Assembly (NCBI RefSeq): GCF_048565625.1
Contig: NZ_JBLZUR010000002.1
Span: 1 to 64,000 of the forward strand
From: JBLZUR01 sp048565625
GTDB taxonomy: Bacteria; Pseudomonadota; Alphaproteobacteria; Sphingomonadales; Sphingomonadaceae
DNA: 64,000 nt
Direction of reading: 5' to 3'
Positions 7,890-16,963 of this stretch are shown piece by piece (positions within the stretch are counted from its first letter, which is position 1; each line of letters begins with the position of its first letter). A program made the position numbers and the translations under genes. The notes under the pieces were generated by a model. It made no database searches, was not told the origin of the DNA, and worked only from the letters and a program-made list of their open reading frames with translations.

Positions 7890-8407
7890 CAGCGCCAAGC
7901 CTCCATCGCGGCGTAGCGGATCCGCTTCGCTGCCTGACAGACGCCGAAGTTCCGTTCGTCCCAAGAGACGAAAGTGGGGACCACCTCGATGTGGATGCCA
8001 TCCGCAGCCAGCCGCAGGTATGCACCCGTTTCCGGCGGAACCAGCCAGAACTCGCCGTATCGAGACTCGCACAGAACATAGTCGTGCACAGAGACGACTG
8101 CGTCGTTGAGCCAGTAGCTGACATCCCAAACAACCGGGCTGAGCGCCTCGGGATAGAAGCCGTGTCGCGAGATGACGACATCGGCCCGCATATCCTGCGC
8201 CACCTGCCGCATCGCCGGCTGGAACATCGGCAGCATCATCGGTGTGCCGCCGATGACGAGCCGTGGTTTGTCGAAGTACATGGATCCCGCGGGCAATCCC
8301 TTGGTGATCGCGGCGCCTCCAGACTGCTCTGTGGCATTCAGCAGGAGCTGGTTCAGGGCGCGCGTCGACGGCGCTACATAGGTTTCTTCGAAGGTAGTAT
8401 CGTACAT
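7889..8407 (-). CDS. Unrecognised 172-residue protein, first gene of a three-gene operon
   Basis: I do not recognise a family. The protein is soluble with no membrane segment. Its second half contains several aromatic-rich strands (WDVSYWLNDAVVSVHDYVL, then GEFWLVPPETGAYLRLA). The stop overlaps the ATG of the relaxase-like gene (ATGA at 7886-7889), which indicates translational coupling. Co-transcription with a HUH-like protein suggests a role in an element's own DNA processing, but nothing in the sequence proves it. The next 247 bases to the right (8408-8654) hold no convincing gene. Confidence 0.5.
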   Translation of the reverse strand: MYDTTFEETYVAPSTRALNQLLLNATEQSGGAAITKGLPAGSMYFDKPRLVIGGTPMMLPMFQPAMRQVAQDMRADVVISRHGFYPEALSPVVWDVSYWLNDAVVSVHDYVLCESRYGEFWLVPPETGAYLRLAADGIHIEVVPTFVSWDERNFGVCQAAKRIRYAAMEAWR

Positions 8408-8654
8408 TAGAAGTGAAGCTCTCGTTTTATGGCGAACGGCCGTTCGGACGTTCGAAGCCTCCTTCTTCTTTCATCACTTCCAGAAGCTCATTTCATTACT
8501 GAGTTCTTCCACTCTTCCAATTCGAGCTGCCGGGCAGCTTCGCGTCTACAAGGACCCACTTTCGGCCGTTCAGCCTGCCCTGCCCATTTCCTGACACCGG
8601 TCATTCATCAAGCCGAACAGCGAGGCAGCTCACTCGCGATGTCGAGGGGGTTGA

Positions 8655-9023
8655 TCAAACCTCTGGCTCTTGCGTCACTGGTATCGCAGGCAGGTGGCGG
8701 CTCGCCTTTATCTCCAGCAGCCGGATCAGTTCGGGCTGCATGAAGTCGTAGTCGTCCGGTATGTCTAGGCAGATCACGCGCCTGCCCCCGAGAGTCGCCC
8801 GGAAGCGCCGCTGCAGCTTGCTGCGGTGCGTCTCTTCCATGACGAAGATCACGTCGGCCCCCGCGACCAGCTCGGCCGTGAGCGGGTTGTCGGCGCCATG
8901 GTTGGTGCCGGCTGAGTCCACCTCCAAGTCCTGCCGGCGCGAGAACACCTGCTCGGCGGTGGGGCTACGCAGTCTGTTCTGGCTGCACACGAACAGCACC
9001 GTCTGAGTGCGGGGGCGGCTCAA
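8655..9023 (-). CDS. Low-molecular-weight protein-tyrosine-phosphatase-like protein (COG4551 type)
   Basis: This 122-residue protein opens with TVLFVCSQNRLRSPTAEQVF, the P-loop C-x5-R-S of low-molecular-weight tyrosine phosphatases. A conserved acidic loop DIPDDYDFMQPEL lies near the C-terminus and could supply the general acid. It is shorter than classical enzymes of this class (about 150) and fits the small 'predicted protein tyrosine phosphatase' group. No ATG is suitable; TTG 9021-9023 with AGGGG just upstream is the likely start. It begins ten bases after the end of the PhyH gene, so they form a two-gene operon. Confidence 0.7.
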   Translation of the reverse strand: MSRPRTQTVLFVCSQNRLRSPTAEQVFSRRQDLEVDSAGTNHGADNPLTAELVAGADVIFVMEETHRSKLQRRFRATLGGRRVICLDIPDDYDFMQPELIRLLEIKASRHLPAIPVTQEPEV

Positions 9024-9033
9024 CCCTTGGCCC

Positions 9034-9783
9034 CTACACGCCGCGCCAGACGAGTGGACCTGGCGTCGCGTCGGCCGAGAAGTCGACCTGTAGCACGCGG
9101 CGCCGTCGCGGCGGAACGGCGGCGAGCGAGGCGTGGACGATCGACGTGGCGTACAGCCAGACGTCACCACGCGCGGCGAGACATAGCCGCTCGCCGAATG
9201 CCGCCACCACGCGCTCGATCTCGGTTTCGGGCAGGCGGCCGAGCCTGTGCGAGCCGGGCACGATGCGGAGGGGCGCGTTGCGCTCGTCAACCGCATCCAA
9301 GTGCACGCGCAGCGTTACCATGCGCTCGAGGATCTCGAACGGCGGTTCCACCTGGATCAACCCTGACTTGACCGTCCAAGGCCCGTACCCGTCAGTGTCC
9401 ATACGCTCCTTGACCACGATCGTACGGTCTTGGTGCCAGCCGAGCGCCCAGTTCCGCTCCACGGTCTTATCGAACAGGATCGCACGTACGGGGCGAGCCT
9501 GTTCTCCGAGCACGAATGCCGCGATGGCCCCGATCGGTCCGGCACCATTGAGGAAGGGCTGCAACTGCCGTCCTTCCCCAATCCGCACACCTGGTTTGCT
9601 CGTCGGCAGCGCGGCCAAGGCAGTCTCGAGGCGACCACACGCAGCTTCGTCCAGAGCTTGCGCGAACAGCTGGGCTCCATCATCGTTGAGGGTAAGGCCA
9701 GCGGAGCGGCAGACGGTTGCGAGCATGATGGCGAGGCTAGCCCGAGCTACTCTCGGCGTCGACCCAGACCCAGTATCGGTCAT
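9034..9783 (-). CDS. Phytanoyl-CoA dioxygenase family (PhyH) protein
   Basis: This is a non-heme Fe(II)/2-oxoglutarate oxygenase of about 249 residues. The HxD iron motif is in GWHQDR, and the distal part contains a PGSHRLG segment and a later His (TSIVHAS), then an Arg-rich strand. Members hydroxylate small molecules or carrier-bound acyl groups. The start ATG 9783 has AAGGA eight bases upstream. It is the third PhyH protein in the island but is 378 bp from the main cluster and is more divergent than the two inside it. It is coupled to a small phosphatase-like gene. Its substrate is unknown. Confidence 0.75.
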   Translation of the reverse strand: MTDTGSGSTPRVARASLAIMLATVCRSAGLTLNDDGAQLFAQALDEAACGRLETALAALPTSKPGVRIGEGRQLQPFLNGAGPIGAIAAFVLGEQARPVRAILFDKTVERNWALGWHQDRTIVVKERMDTDGYGPWTVKSGLIQVEPPFEILERMVTLRVHLDAVDERNAPLRIVPGSHRLGRLPETEIERVVAAFGERLCLAARGDVWLYATSIVHASLAAVPPRRRRVLQVDFSADATPGPLVWRGV

Positions 9784-9801
9784 CCAGACCGTCCTTCTCA
9801 C

Positions 9802-10161
9802 TCCCCCACTTCTGCCGTTCGTTCATCTTCGCAAAACGAGCCGGCGAGCTCCGGCTGATCAGGGGCTAGAACGAGGACATGGGAGACAAAACAGCCGTTG
9901 ATGTTGTTGACGGCGAGTGTCGGCTGCCAGACGGTTCAGCCGTTCAGGTCGATGCAACCGAGCACAGTAATTCGATGGTATAGCATCAAGCGATGGTGCC
10001 CCATCGCACAGTCAATCACGTCTGCAATTCCCACCGCAGCGCCTGCAATCTGCGATCTTGCGGATCAACCGCGCGCGGCACAGCATGCTGACCTTGCACG
10101 CGATGGTGCAACCGCAGACTGCAAAGACGTGAGCCGGCTACTCGAGCGACTTCCAGAGAGG
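9802..10161. other. Intergenic region with no supported gene
   Basis: These 360 bp separate the PhyH gene from the biosynthetic cluster. One short plus-strand frame (ATG 9879 to TAG near 9986, about 35 codons) exists but has no recognisable content. Longer plus-strand frames across this area are antisense shadows of the pyruvyltransferase fusion gene. I see no clear terminator. Confidence 0.4.
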
Positions 10162-12219
10162 CTACATCCGCCGGGAGAGGAAGGTGGCGTTCCTATAGGC
10201 GGTGTCGATCGAAAGGCTGTGCCGCTGGATCTGCGTATGGAAGCCGATCGCTGCCAGCCGGTCGACGATGTCCGATCCGAAATCGGTTATCACCAGGCTT
10301 GGCGAACCGTCTCCCGCGCGATGGTAGCGCGGCGGCAGCAGATGCTCGATCGCGTCATCGACGATCCGCACGCGATCGACGCTGACCGCGTCGATCGGCC
10401 AGCGCGTCGGGATCGAGAAGATGTGGACGCCGCCGACCTTCAGGACGCGGCGAATTTCGGCAAACGCCTCGTCCGGATCGATGACATGCTCGAACACGTC
10501 GGAGGTGATCACCAGATCGAACGTCCGGTCCGGATAAGGCAGCACCTTGAGATCGCCGAAGGGCACGCCCTTCAACTCCTCGCCCGGCTTGCCGCCCTCC
10601 CAATAATACGACCTATGGTAGTGCGGGAGGCCGGAGAAGGCACCCACGAACGGGCCGTGGAGCGCCGGCTCGTAGATGTGGGCGCCGTCCAATCGCCCGC
10701 TTGCGACCAGCCGGGCAATCGAGGTCTCGTGCCCGCGCGCGAATTCGTCGAGGATCGCGCTAGCCTGCTCGCGATAGCGCAGGGTCGCCCGGCACGATGG
10801 GCACGGATAGGATTCGCGCACGGAGGGATTGTCCCCACGGAGAAACACGCCCTTCGCGCCGCAGATCGTGCACAGGCCCAGGATGTCGTCACCAAGATTG
10901 CGGACCGCAGCGGTTGTAGACGGCTGGGCGGACCCGGGTGATAGGGCCGCGGAGGCGGGCGCGGGCGGGGCGGATGCTACCTGGCGATTGATGCCGCCCG
11001 CTTGCCGCCCCACTAGCATCGCGCCGATCGTCCAATCCCACCCGCCCCTCGCTGTGCCCTGATTGAGAAGCGTCGCCATCAGGCGCGCACGTGGCTTGGC
11101 CAGCGACGGGTTGGGCGTGGCGATCGCCCCCGCAACCTTCGCCCAATGATCGTCGATCGCGTCGAGCACCGTTGTCGGCACGCCCGCCGGCCCGGTCGCC
11201 GACGCAGCACGTTCGAATGCCGCTGCCCAGCCACCACAGAGATCATCCGGCCGCCCGACATGCGCGAGAAAGCCGTGTTGCTTGACGAGGCGGGGAACAG
11301 CCACGATGCAGCCGGGGCGTTCATACGCCAGCGCGGTAATATAACCGTGGAGCGAGCAGCCGATATAATGCTCGCTGAACGCGATCGCGGCGGCGATCTC
11401 GCGAAGGCCGACCGCGTCGTCGACCACCATGCGTGAGCCAGGCACGTGGTTCGCCACCTGTCGAACCGCGACGTGATCCTCATGGCACTCGCCGATCGCA
11501 ATCAGCAACGGGACCAGGCCAGTGCGCTCGGCATGTGCCGCAACCAGCGCGCCGACCCGCGCCACATCCTCCCCGGTCAGCGCGCGCAGTTTGGGGTGGA
11601 CGGCGAAGAAGCGGGTTCCGCCGGGCATCGCCTTGCGGGCCAGCAGCGTGGCGAAATCACGCGCCAGCGACGCGCGCGGCCAAAGACTTGCAAGATCGGC
11701 GATCGTGTCGGGGACCACTGCAACCCCCGCCGCCGCCCCGGGGTCGAGCTCGGCTCGGCTCGGCTCGTCCCGCACCGACACGTAGTCGGCCGCGGCGATC
11801 ACGCGGCTCACAAGTTCGGCTTCACCGGTCGGATCGAAGGGCTTCGGCGCACCCGGCGCGTTCCAGATGACCGGACGCCGCGCGATCGCCCCCATCAGCG
11901 TGGCCCCGGCCCAAAGTGACGGATAGGCCCAATCCTCGATCGCGCGCGGATAGTCGCGGAGCCGGGCGCTTTCGAAGTGGATGATGTTGCCACCACCGAT
12001 CAGCAGCGCGGCATGGCGTCGTGCCGATCCGGGCAGCGCTTCGATGCCGGTCGGGCGCATGGTATCGGCCCAACCGGTGTCCGTGCCCGTCGGCGAATAG
12101 GGCTGCACCGCATGGCCATGCGCACCCAGCCTGTGCGCGGCCATCAGAGGGAACAGCAGATCGCCGTAATTGCGAACGTCGAATGTCCCGATGATCGCGA
12201 CTGCTGGTTTGTCTGCCAT
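10162..12219 (-). CDS. Polysaccharide pyruvyltransferase-like domain fused to SAM methyltransferase
   Basis: This 685-residue protein has two units. Residues 1 to about 400 match the polysaccharide pyruvyl transferase family: FDVRNYGDLLFPLMA at the N-terminus, LLIGGGNIIHF, and SLHGYITALAYERPG. Members add pyruvate ketals (or related groups) to glycans. After a proline/alanine/serine-rich linker comes a cysteine-rich module (LCTICGAKG, then YPCPSCRATLRYR) that looks zinc-binding. A class I methyltransferase follows (DLVITSDVFEHV, VLKVGGVHIFSIP). Its own glycine-rich SAM loop is weak. The fusion suggests sequential modification of one sugar. It is divergent from the next gene and belongs to the island's glycan cluster. 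The substrate is not determinable. Confidence 0.8.
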   Translation of the reverse strand: MADKPAVAIIGTFDVRNYGDLLFPLMAAHRLGAHGHAVQPYSPTGTDTGWADTMRPTGIEALPGSARRHAALLIGGGNIIHFESARLRDYPRAIEDWAYPSLWAGATLMGAIARRPVIWNAPGAPKPFDPTGEAELVSRVIAAADYVSVRDEPSRAELDPGAAAGVAVVPDTIADLASLWPRASLARDFATLLARKAMPGGTRFFAVHPKLRALTGEDVARVGALVAAHAERTGLVPLLIAIGECHEDHVAVRQVANHVPGSRMVVDDAVGLREIAAAIAFSEHYIGCSLHGYITALAYERPGCIVAVPRLVKQHGFLAHVGRPDDLCGGWAAAFERAASATGPAGVPTTVLDAIDDHWAKVAGAIATPNPSLAKPRARLMATLLNQGTARGGWDWTIGAMLVGRQAGGINRQVASAPPAPASAALSPGSAQPSTTAAVRNLGDDILGLCTICGAKGVFLRGDNPSVRESYPCPSCRATLRYREQASAILDEFARGHETSIARLVASGRLDGAHIYEPALHGPFVGAFSGLPHYHRSYYWEGGKPGEELKGVPFGDLKVLPYPDRTFDLVITSDVFEHVIDPDEAFAEIRRVLKVGGVHIFSIPTRWPIDAVSVDRVRIVDDAIEHLLPPRYHRAGDGSPSLVITDFGSDIVDRLAAIGFHTQIQRHSLSIDTAYRNATFLSRRM

Positions 12220-12343
12220 GCGTCGTACCGTCGAACGCGCGCATCCCTGCCGTCAAGGTCAAAGCTCCGGCAACGATCCCCGACCAACGCGCCGAGCACG
12301 GATCGGTTGACAGTGTCGTGCCCTGGCTGTTGTCTGTCCCGCG

Positions 12344-13429
12344 ATGTACGGCCCGCTCCTCTCCGGCTTGGCGGCACTTCGCCGCGACAATCCCTGGGTC
12401 GAGGCGCCGCCGGCTCCAATCGCGCCCTTCCACCTTTCACTGGATGGCGGCGACGGCGGCCGGTCGCTGATCGAGGAGACGATCCGCGACCGGCAGGTGA
12501 GCCTGATGGTCGAGGTCGGCTGCTTTCTCGGCGGATCGGCGCGGCGCTGGCTTGCAGCCTCTGACGATCTGACGGTGATCGGCGTGGATCCCTGGGAGGG
12601 GAACTGGGCACCTTACATCCGCCGCCTGGCGGCCGTTCCGAAGATGCGCGCGCATATCGCCCATTTCAGTCGCGAGGAGATCGACGCGATCTGCGATTCG
12701 CTGGTGGAAGCCGGCAATTTTCAGATCGCGCTCAACAACCTGCGCGACCTGAAGGAGCGGTTCGTGCCCGTCCGCCGCCGCGCGCCCGAGGCGTTCGCCT
12801 ATCTGGCGCAATACCAGATCAAGCCCGAGCTCATCTACATTGACGCCGACAAGACGCGCGATGCGCTGGACGAGGCCTACCGCTTGTTTCCGGAAGCGAT
12901 GCTGTGTGGCGACGACTGGCTGTGGCCGGACGAGAACGGCGTCCTGCGAATGCAGCAGAACGTCATCGCCTTCGCCGACGAGCATGGTTTTACCGTCCGC
13001 CACGTCAAGCAGAGCTGGCTGCTCGAACCCAGGCAAGCGGCGCCCGCCGAGCGCGCCGTCATCAACCCCCTTCTGCATTCGCCGGCGATGCTGATGATTC
13101 GGAGGCTCAGGATGAGCGAAGATAGCACCGTATCGAACGACGCTCTGGACCAGCTTGAGGGCATGGTGGTCGCGCAAGGCCTCTTTCTAGCCGAGATTAC
13201 CGCCAGCATGCTCAACTCGTACAACATTCCTGCGCCGCGGTTCGCACAGCGGATCAAGGAAATTGGCGCGCAGGTGACAGAGTTGCCGGAGTTCCAGCCC
13301 GGCGGCGGCGGGACGCCTGAGCAGCGCGAGATCGTCGCCGCGCATGTCGAGACCCTCGGTGCACTGATCCTGGATCGCCTCGAACGGAAGCGCGCGGGGG
13401 AGAAAGCGCGAAGGGCTGAACGGCGCTAG
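12344..13429 (+). CDS. Class I SAM-dependent methyltransferase
   Basis: This is a 361-residue protein. The SAM loop is VEVGCFLGGSARRWL, followed by VIGVDPWEGNW (an acidic residue for the SAM ribose) and LIYIDADKTRDALDEAYRLF, the layout of Methyltransf_24-type O-methyltransferases. The C-terminal 100 residues are helical and extra to the fold. It is the only plus-strand gene of the cluster. Its TAG overlaps the P450 TAG by four bases through a shared CTAG. It probably methylates a hydroxyl created or carried by the cluster's product, but this is inference. Confidence 0.75.
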   Translation: MYGPLLSGLAALRRDNPWVEAPPAPIAPFHLSLDGGDGGRSLIEETIRDRQVSLMVEVGCFLGGSARRWLAASDDLTVIGVDPWEGNWAPYIRRLAAVPKMRAHIAHFSREEIDAICDSLVEAGNFQIALNNLRDLKERFVPVRRRAPEAFAYLAQYQIKPELIYIDADKTRDALDEAYRLFPEAMLCGDDWLWPDENGVLRMQQNVIAFADEHGFTVRHVKQSWLLEPRQAAPAERAVINPLLHSPAMLMIRRLRMSEDSTVSNDALDQLEGMVVAQGLFLAEITASMLNSYNIPAPRFAQRIKEIGAQVTELPEFQPGGGGTPEQREIVAAHVETLGALILDRLERKRAGEKARRAERR

Positions 13430-14556
13430 CCTGTTCTGCGCGTGACCAGGACCGGCATCGCCTTGACGAAGGGCATGTCGGCGTCGGTGCTAAGGACCGG
13501 CAGGGCAGTTGCCGGCGCAAGATCGCAGTCGCGCAACAGCGCCTGAAGAGCAGCCGCAAACTCAATCCGCGCCAGCCGCGCGCCGATGCAGGCGTGGGCG
13601 CCATTGCCGAAGCTCATCAGCGCCGCCTTCCTCTCCAGATCGACAACGTCAGGGTTTGGGAAGGCGGCCGGATCGCGCTGACATCGGGCGATGTCGATCG
13701 TGACGAGTTCGCCGCGCGAGATCGCATGGCCGCCGATCTCGACGGAACACGTGGCGCGCCGCGCGCTCGACCGGGCGATCGGGGGTGCGAGGCGCAGCAT
13801 CTCCTCGACAAAGCCGGCGGTCAACCGGCAGTCGCTACGGAGGCGCCGTTGCAGGGCGGGAAGCTGCGCGAGCGTCCAGCACGCGGACGCGAGCACCGAC
13901 GCGACGGTCACGCTCGCCGCCGTCAGGAAGAATAGATCGAGATGCAGGTTCCTCTCCGCATGGCTGACGGCAGGCACCGCCTCGCCAAGCCGCCTCACCG
14001 CGTCTGCGGCTAGCGTGTTCAGCGCAGCGTGTTCGCGCAATGACAGGAAGGGGCGGGGCGCGGTGAGGAGTTCGGCACCTGTATCGCGCAGCGCGGCTGC
14101 GATGTCGCGCGGGAGGCCCAGCATGTCGGCCGCGAGCGCCGTCGCAAGCGGCGCACCATAGCCGGCAAGCATGTCCGCCTCGCCTTCGGGCAGACCCTCG
14201 ATCAGGCTCGTGCAAAGCGCGTCGACCCTCGCGGGCGTCCAACGCTCCATCCCGGTGCGCATCGTGCGGATCATCGCCGCGCGGCTGGCGGCGTGGTCAT
14301 CGCCCGACTGGAATACACTGTTCCCGCGCAAAACCTGTACGAGATGGTGGACGGGGCGTGCGGCGCGAACGCTTACCCGCTCGACCTCGGACGCCGCATC
14401 GACTGTCGTCAGCGCATCGATGCGAAACGCATCGAGCGCAAGTGCATGGCGCGTGATCACCCAGCCGCCGATCCCGCGCGCGATCGCGGCCGCGGCGGGC
14501 GGACTCGGATCGAACGGCGCGGGCGGCAGCGGAAAGCGTGTCTCGGCCAAATTCAA
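13426..14556 (-). CDS. Cytochrome P450
   Basis: This P450 has 376 residues, close to the bacterial norm of about 400. The K-helix ExxR is EEMLRL, and the heme loop is FGNGAHACIGARLAR with the proximal cysteine. The I-helix region (LTAASVTVASV) lacks the usual acidic residue before the threonine. The start is TTG 14554-14556, overlapping the stop of the PhyH gene, so expression is coupled. The longer open frame to the right lies out of frame with real genes. It is the last gene of the nine-gene leftward operon. It probably hydroxylates the acyl or glycan intermediate. Redox partners are not encoded nearby. Confidence 0.85.
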   Translation of the reverse strand: MNLAETRFPLPPAPFDPSPPAAAAIARGIGGWVITRHALALDAFRIDALTTVDAASEVERVSVRAARPVHHLVQVLRGNSVFQSGDDHAASRAAMIRTMRTGMERWTPARVDALCTSLIEGLPEGEADMLAGYGAPLATALAADMLGLPRDIAAALRDTGAELLTAPRPFLSLREHAALNTLAADAVRRLGEAVPAVSHAERNLHLDLFFLTAASVTVASVLASACWTLAQLPALQRRLRSDCRLTAGFVEEMLRLAPPIARSSARRATCSVEIGGHAISRGELVTIDIARCQRDPAAFPNPDVVDLERKAALMSFGNGAHACIGARLARIEFAAALQALLRDCDLAPATALPVLSTDADMPFVKAMPVLVTRRTG

Positions 14557-15353
14557 TCGCCGTAGATGACGGCCATGCCGCTGCGCAGGATCGCGGCATG
14601 GCGCATCATCGCGGGCCGTCCCATCGCGCTTTCGGGTGCCTGCTCGAGATCGAAGCCGATGCCTGCCGCCCCACGGATGTGGGTCGCAGAGCCACGCCGC
14701 CCGCCCGTCAACGTCGTTTGCGCGGCGATGTAGCGCACCGCGAAGCCGACGCGTCGCCTTCCGCTTCGATTCGGGGCCGAGCCATGGACGAGCAGCGGAT
14801 GGTGCAGCGACATCTCGCCGGGGGCGAGGACGAGATCGACCGCTTCTTCCTCCGCAACCTCGCGCAGTACCCGTTCCTTGCGCCCGAGCAGATTCGCCGG
14901 ATCGACGGGATGGTCGTGGTCGATCGGGCGGGTATGCGTTCCCGGCACCACGCGAACGCAGCCATTCTCCCGGTCGCTCGGCGTCAGCGCGATCCAGGCG
15001 GTCACCGCGCGAGGCTCGGAGAGGCCCCAATGCGTCGCATCCTGATGCCAGGAGACATGCGCCGCGCCGCCCGCAGGTTTGGAGATGAAGCTGCTGCCAT
15101 AGCAAAGCAGATCGGGGCCGAGCACCGCCTCAACCGCGTCGACGATACGGACGTCGTGGACGACGAACCACAGCGACGGCAGCAGCAGGTGTGGCTTGGC
15201 ATTGAAGGCGGGGGGTATGCGGCCGCCCTTGCGACCCTCGATCTCCTCCAACTCGGCCAGCAGCTTGCCTGCGTCCCGCGCGCCGATGGCAGCAAGCGGC
15301 GCGGCATAGCCCTCCCGCTCGAATCTAGAGGTGATCTCCTCGGGTGCCATCAT
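14553..15353 (-). CDS. Phytanoyl-CoA dioxygenase family (PhyH) protein, copy 2 of the cluster
   Basis: This 266-residue Fe(II)/2-oxoglutarate dioxygenase has HQD in VSWHQDATHWGL as the iron HxD motif. HHPLLVHGSAPNRS supplies the distal His and the C-terminal Arg region. It is clearly paralogous to the PhyH gene at 16960-17802: the two share the WHQDAT-WGL, ENGC-RVV and HGSAPNRS blocks. Family members act on CoA- or carrier-bound acyl groups and on amino acids. Flanking genes overlap it by four bases on each side. With the ligase and carrier protein next to it, hydroxylation of a carrier-bound acyl group is a reasonable hypothesis. Confidence 0.85.
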   Translation of the reverse strand: MMAPEEITSRFEREGYAAPLAAIGARDAGKLLAELEEIEGRKGGRIPPAFNAKPHLLLPSLWFVVHDVRIVDAVEAVLGPDLLCYGSSFISKPAGGAAHVSWHQDATHWGLSEPRAVTAWIALTPSDRENGCVRVVPGTHTRPIDHDHPVDPANLLGRKERVLREVAEEEAVDLVLAPGEMSLHHPLLVHGSAPNRSGRRRVGFAVRYIAAQTTLTGGRRGSATHIRGAAGIGFDLEQAPESAMGRPAMMRHAAILRSGMAVIYGD

Positions 15354-16963
15354 GCTGCCCGATCCGCATCATGCAGGAGCCCGGACAAATACGCCGCCCG
15401 TGCCGCTTGCCGGCGGATCTTGCCGCTGGTCGTTCGCGGCAGCGCGCCGCTGCGCACGAACCTCAGTCGCGGCGAAATGCCGGTACGATCGGCAACGCTG
15501 GCTGCGATGCGTTCGCGGAGCGCGTCGTCCAATCCTGCCAGTTCGCGCGGGCGCAACTCGCAGAGCAGGACGGCAGTCTCGCCCACTCCGTCCGAAACGG
15601 CGAAGGCGGCGGCTGCGTTGATGGCGGGCTCGGCCAAGATCGCGGCCTGCTCGATATCGATCGCGTGGACCTTGCGTCCATGGACAATGACGATGTCCTT
15701 GACCCGATCGATCACGACGACTCCCTCGGAGGCGAGCCGGCCGATGTCACCGGTGGCGAGGAGTCCGTCTTGTGCCGCCGGAAAGAGCCTGACCGTCTGC
15801 GCCACGCCATCCCAAACCCCGGGCGAGACATGCGGGCCGCCGATGCGGATTTCGCCGGTGCCGGGCGGGAAGTCGGGCTGGGGCTCGATCGCCAGCGTTG
15901 CGCCGGGAACCGGCCGCCCGCTCGCCACAACCCCGTCGCTAAGTGCTCGCACGCCGTGTGAGGGCCGAGCGCAGGTGGTGATCAGAGTCGTTTCTGCCAT
16001 GCCGTAGCAGGGGAGGAACGCCGATGCGTCAAATCCCGAGGGCGCAAGATGCGTCGCAAAGCCACGGAGCGTCTCCGCGTGGATCGGCTCCGCGCCGCAG
16101 AAGGCGATCCGCCACCGGCTGAGGTCGAGCCCGGCCAGCGCCGCCTGCGGGGCGCGCCTGACGCACAGGCCGAATGCGAAATTCGGCCCTCCGGCGATCG
16201 TCCCGCCATGCCGCGCGATGGCGGCGAGCCAGCGTAGCGGCTTCTGGATGAAGGCAGTGGGGGGCATCAGAACGGCGGTGATCCCGCAGTAAAGCGGATG
16301 CAGCAATGTGCCGATCAGCCCCATGTCGTGCGAGGGGGGCAACCAGTTCACCCCGACATCGTCCGGCCGCGTCCCGAACGCGGCGGCGATCATCGCCTGG
16401 TTCGCGGCGAGGTTGCGATGGGTGATGACGATGCCGCGTGGCACACGTGTGGAGCCCGAGCTGTACTGGATAAAGGCCGGCTGCTCGCCCGAAGGCATGG
16501 GAGGCGGATCGCCAGCCCCGTCCAGATCCTCGATCATCAGCCGGGGCAGTCCGTCCAGCAGGCAATCGCCGGTCCCGCCTGCATGACGTGCGCTCGCCAG
16601 AACGGTCGCGGCGCCGACGTCAGCGACGATCGACGCCAGCCGCTCGCGTGCGTCGCCGACCGCAGGCCAGGGCACCGTCACTGCGATGGATCCCGCGCGA
16701 AGGCACCCGAGGAACGCGATTGCGAAATCCGGCCCGGGCGGCAGGGCCAGGATGATCGGTCGGCCGGCCAGCCCGCGATGGAAGATCGAAGCGGCGAAGG
16801 CGTGGTAGCGCGCCTCGATTGTGGCGAAGCTCAGCGTCTCGGTCACGTCCTCGCCACGATCGAGGAAACGGATCGCATCACGATCCGGCACCCGCCGCGC
16901 CGCAGCCTCCAGGCTGAGGAAGATCGTTTCGGCTTCGAGCGCAAGCGGCGGACCGTGGATCAC
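15350..16963 (-). CDS. Fatty-acyl-AMP ligase-like adenylate-forming enzyme
   Basis: This 537-residue member of the AMP-dependent synthetase superfamily has the A3 motif QYSSGSTRVPRGIVITH. The segment VNWLPPSHDMGLIG is typical of fatty-acyl-AMP ligases. CYGMAETT and GLLATGDIGRL follow, and the A10 lysine is in PRTTSGKIRR. Such ligases activate a fatty acid as acyl-AMP and pass it to an acyl carrier protein rather than to CoA. A carrier protein is encoded three genes upstream in the same operon, which fits. It overlaps both neighbours by four bases. The acyl chain is unknown. Confidence 0.88.
   Translation of the reverse strand: MIHGPPLALEAETIFLSLEAAARRVPDRDAIRFLDRGEDVTETLSFATIEARYHAFAASIFHRGLAGRPIILALPPGPDFAIAFLGCLRAGSIAVTVPWPAVGDARERLASIVADVGAATVLASARHAGGTGDCLLDGLPRLMIEDLDGAGDPPPMPSGEQPAFIQYSSGSTRVPRGIVITHRNLAANQAMIAAAFGTRPDDVGVNWLPPSHDMGLIGTLLHPLYCGITAVLMPPTAFIQKPLRWLAAIARHGGTIAGGPNFAFGLCVRRAPQAALAGLDLSRWRIAFCGAEPIHAETLRGFATHLAPSGFDASAFLPCYGMAETTLITTCARPSHGVRALSDGVVASGRPVPGATLAIEPQPDFPPGTGEIRIGGPHVSPGVWDGVAQTVRLFPAAQDGLLATGDIGRLASEGVVVIDRVKDIVIVHGRKVHAIDIEQAAILAEPAINAAAAFAVSDGVGETAVLLCELRPRELAGLDDALRERIAASVADRTGISPRLRFVRSGALPRTTSGKIRRQAARAAYLSGLLHDADRAA

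Noticed and set aside
9898..10941. Plus-strand open frame of 347 codons near the cluster's left end
   Set aside because: Most of it is the shadow of the pyruvyltransferase-methyltransferase gene; the first part has no family-like content.
13426..15105. Long P450 reading frame extending to 15105
   Set aside because: The extension lies over the PhyH gene and translates to low-complexity Arg/Ala sequence. The coupled TTG at 14554-14556 is the better start.
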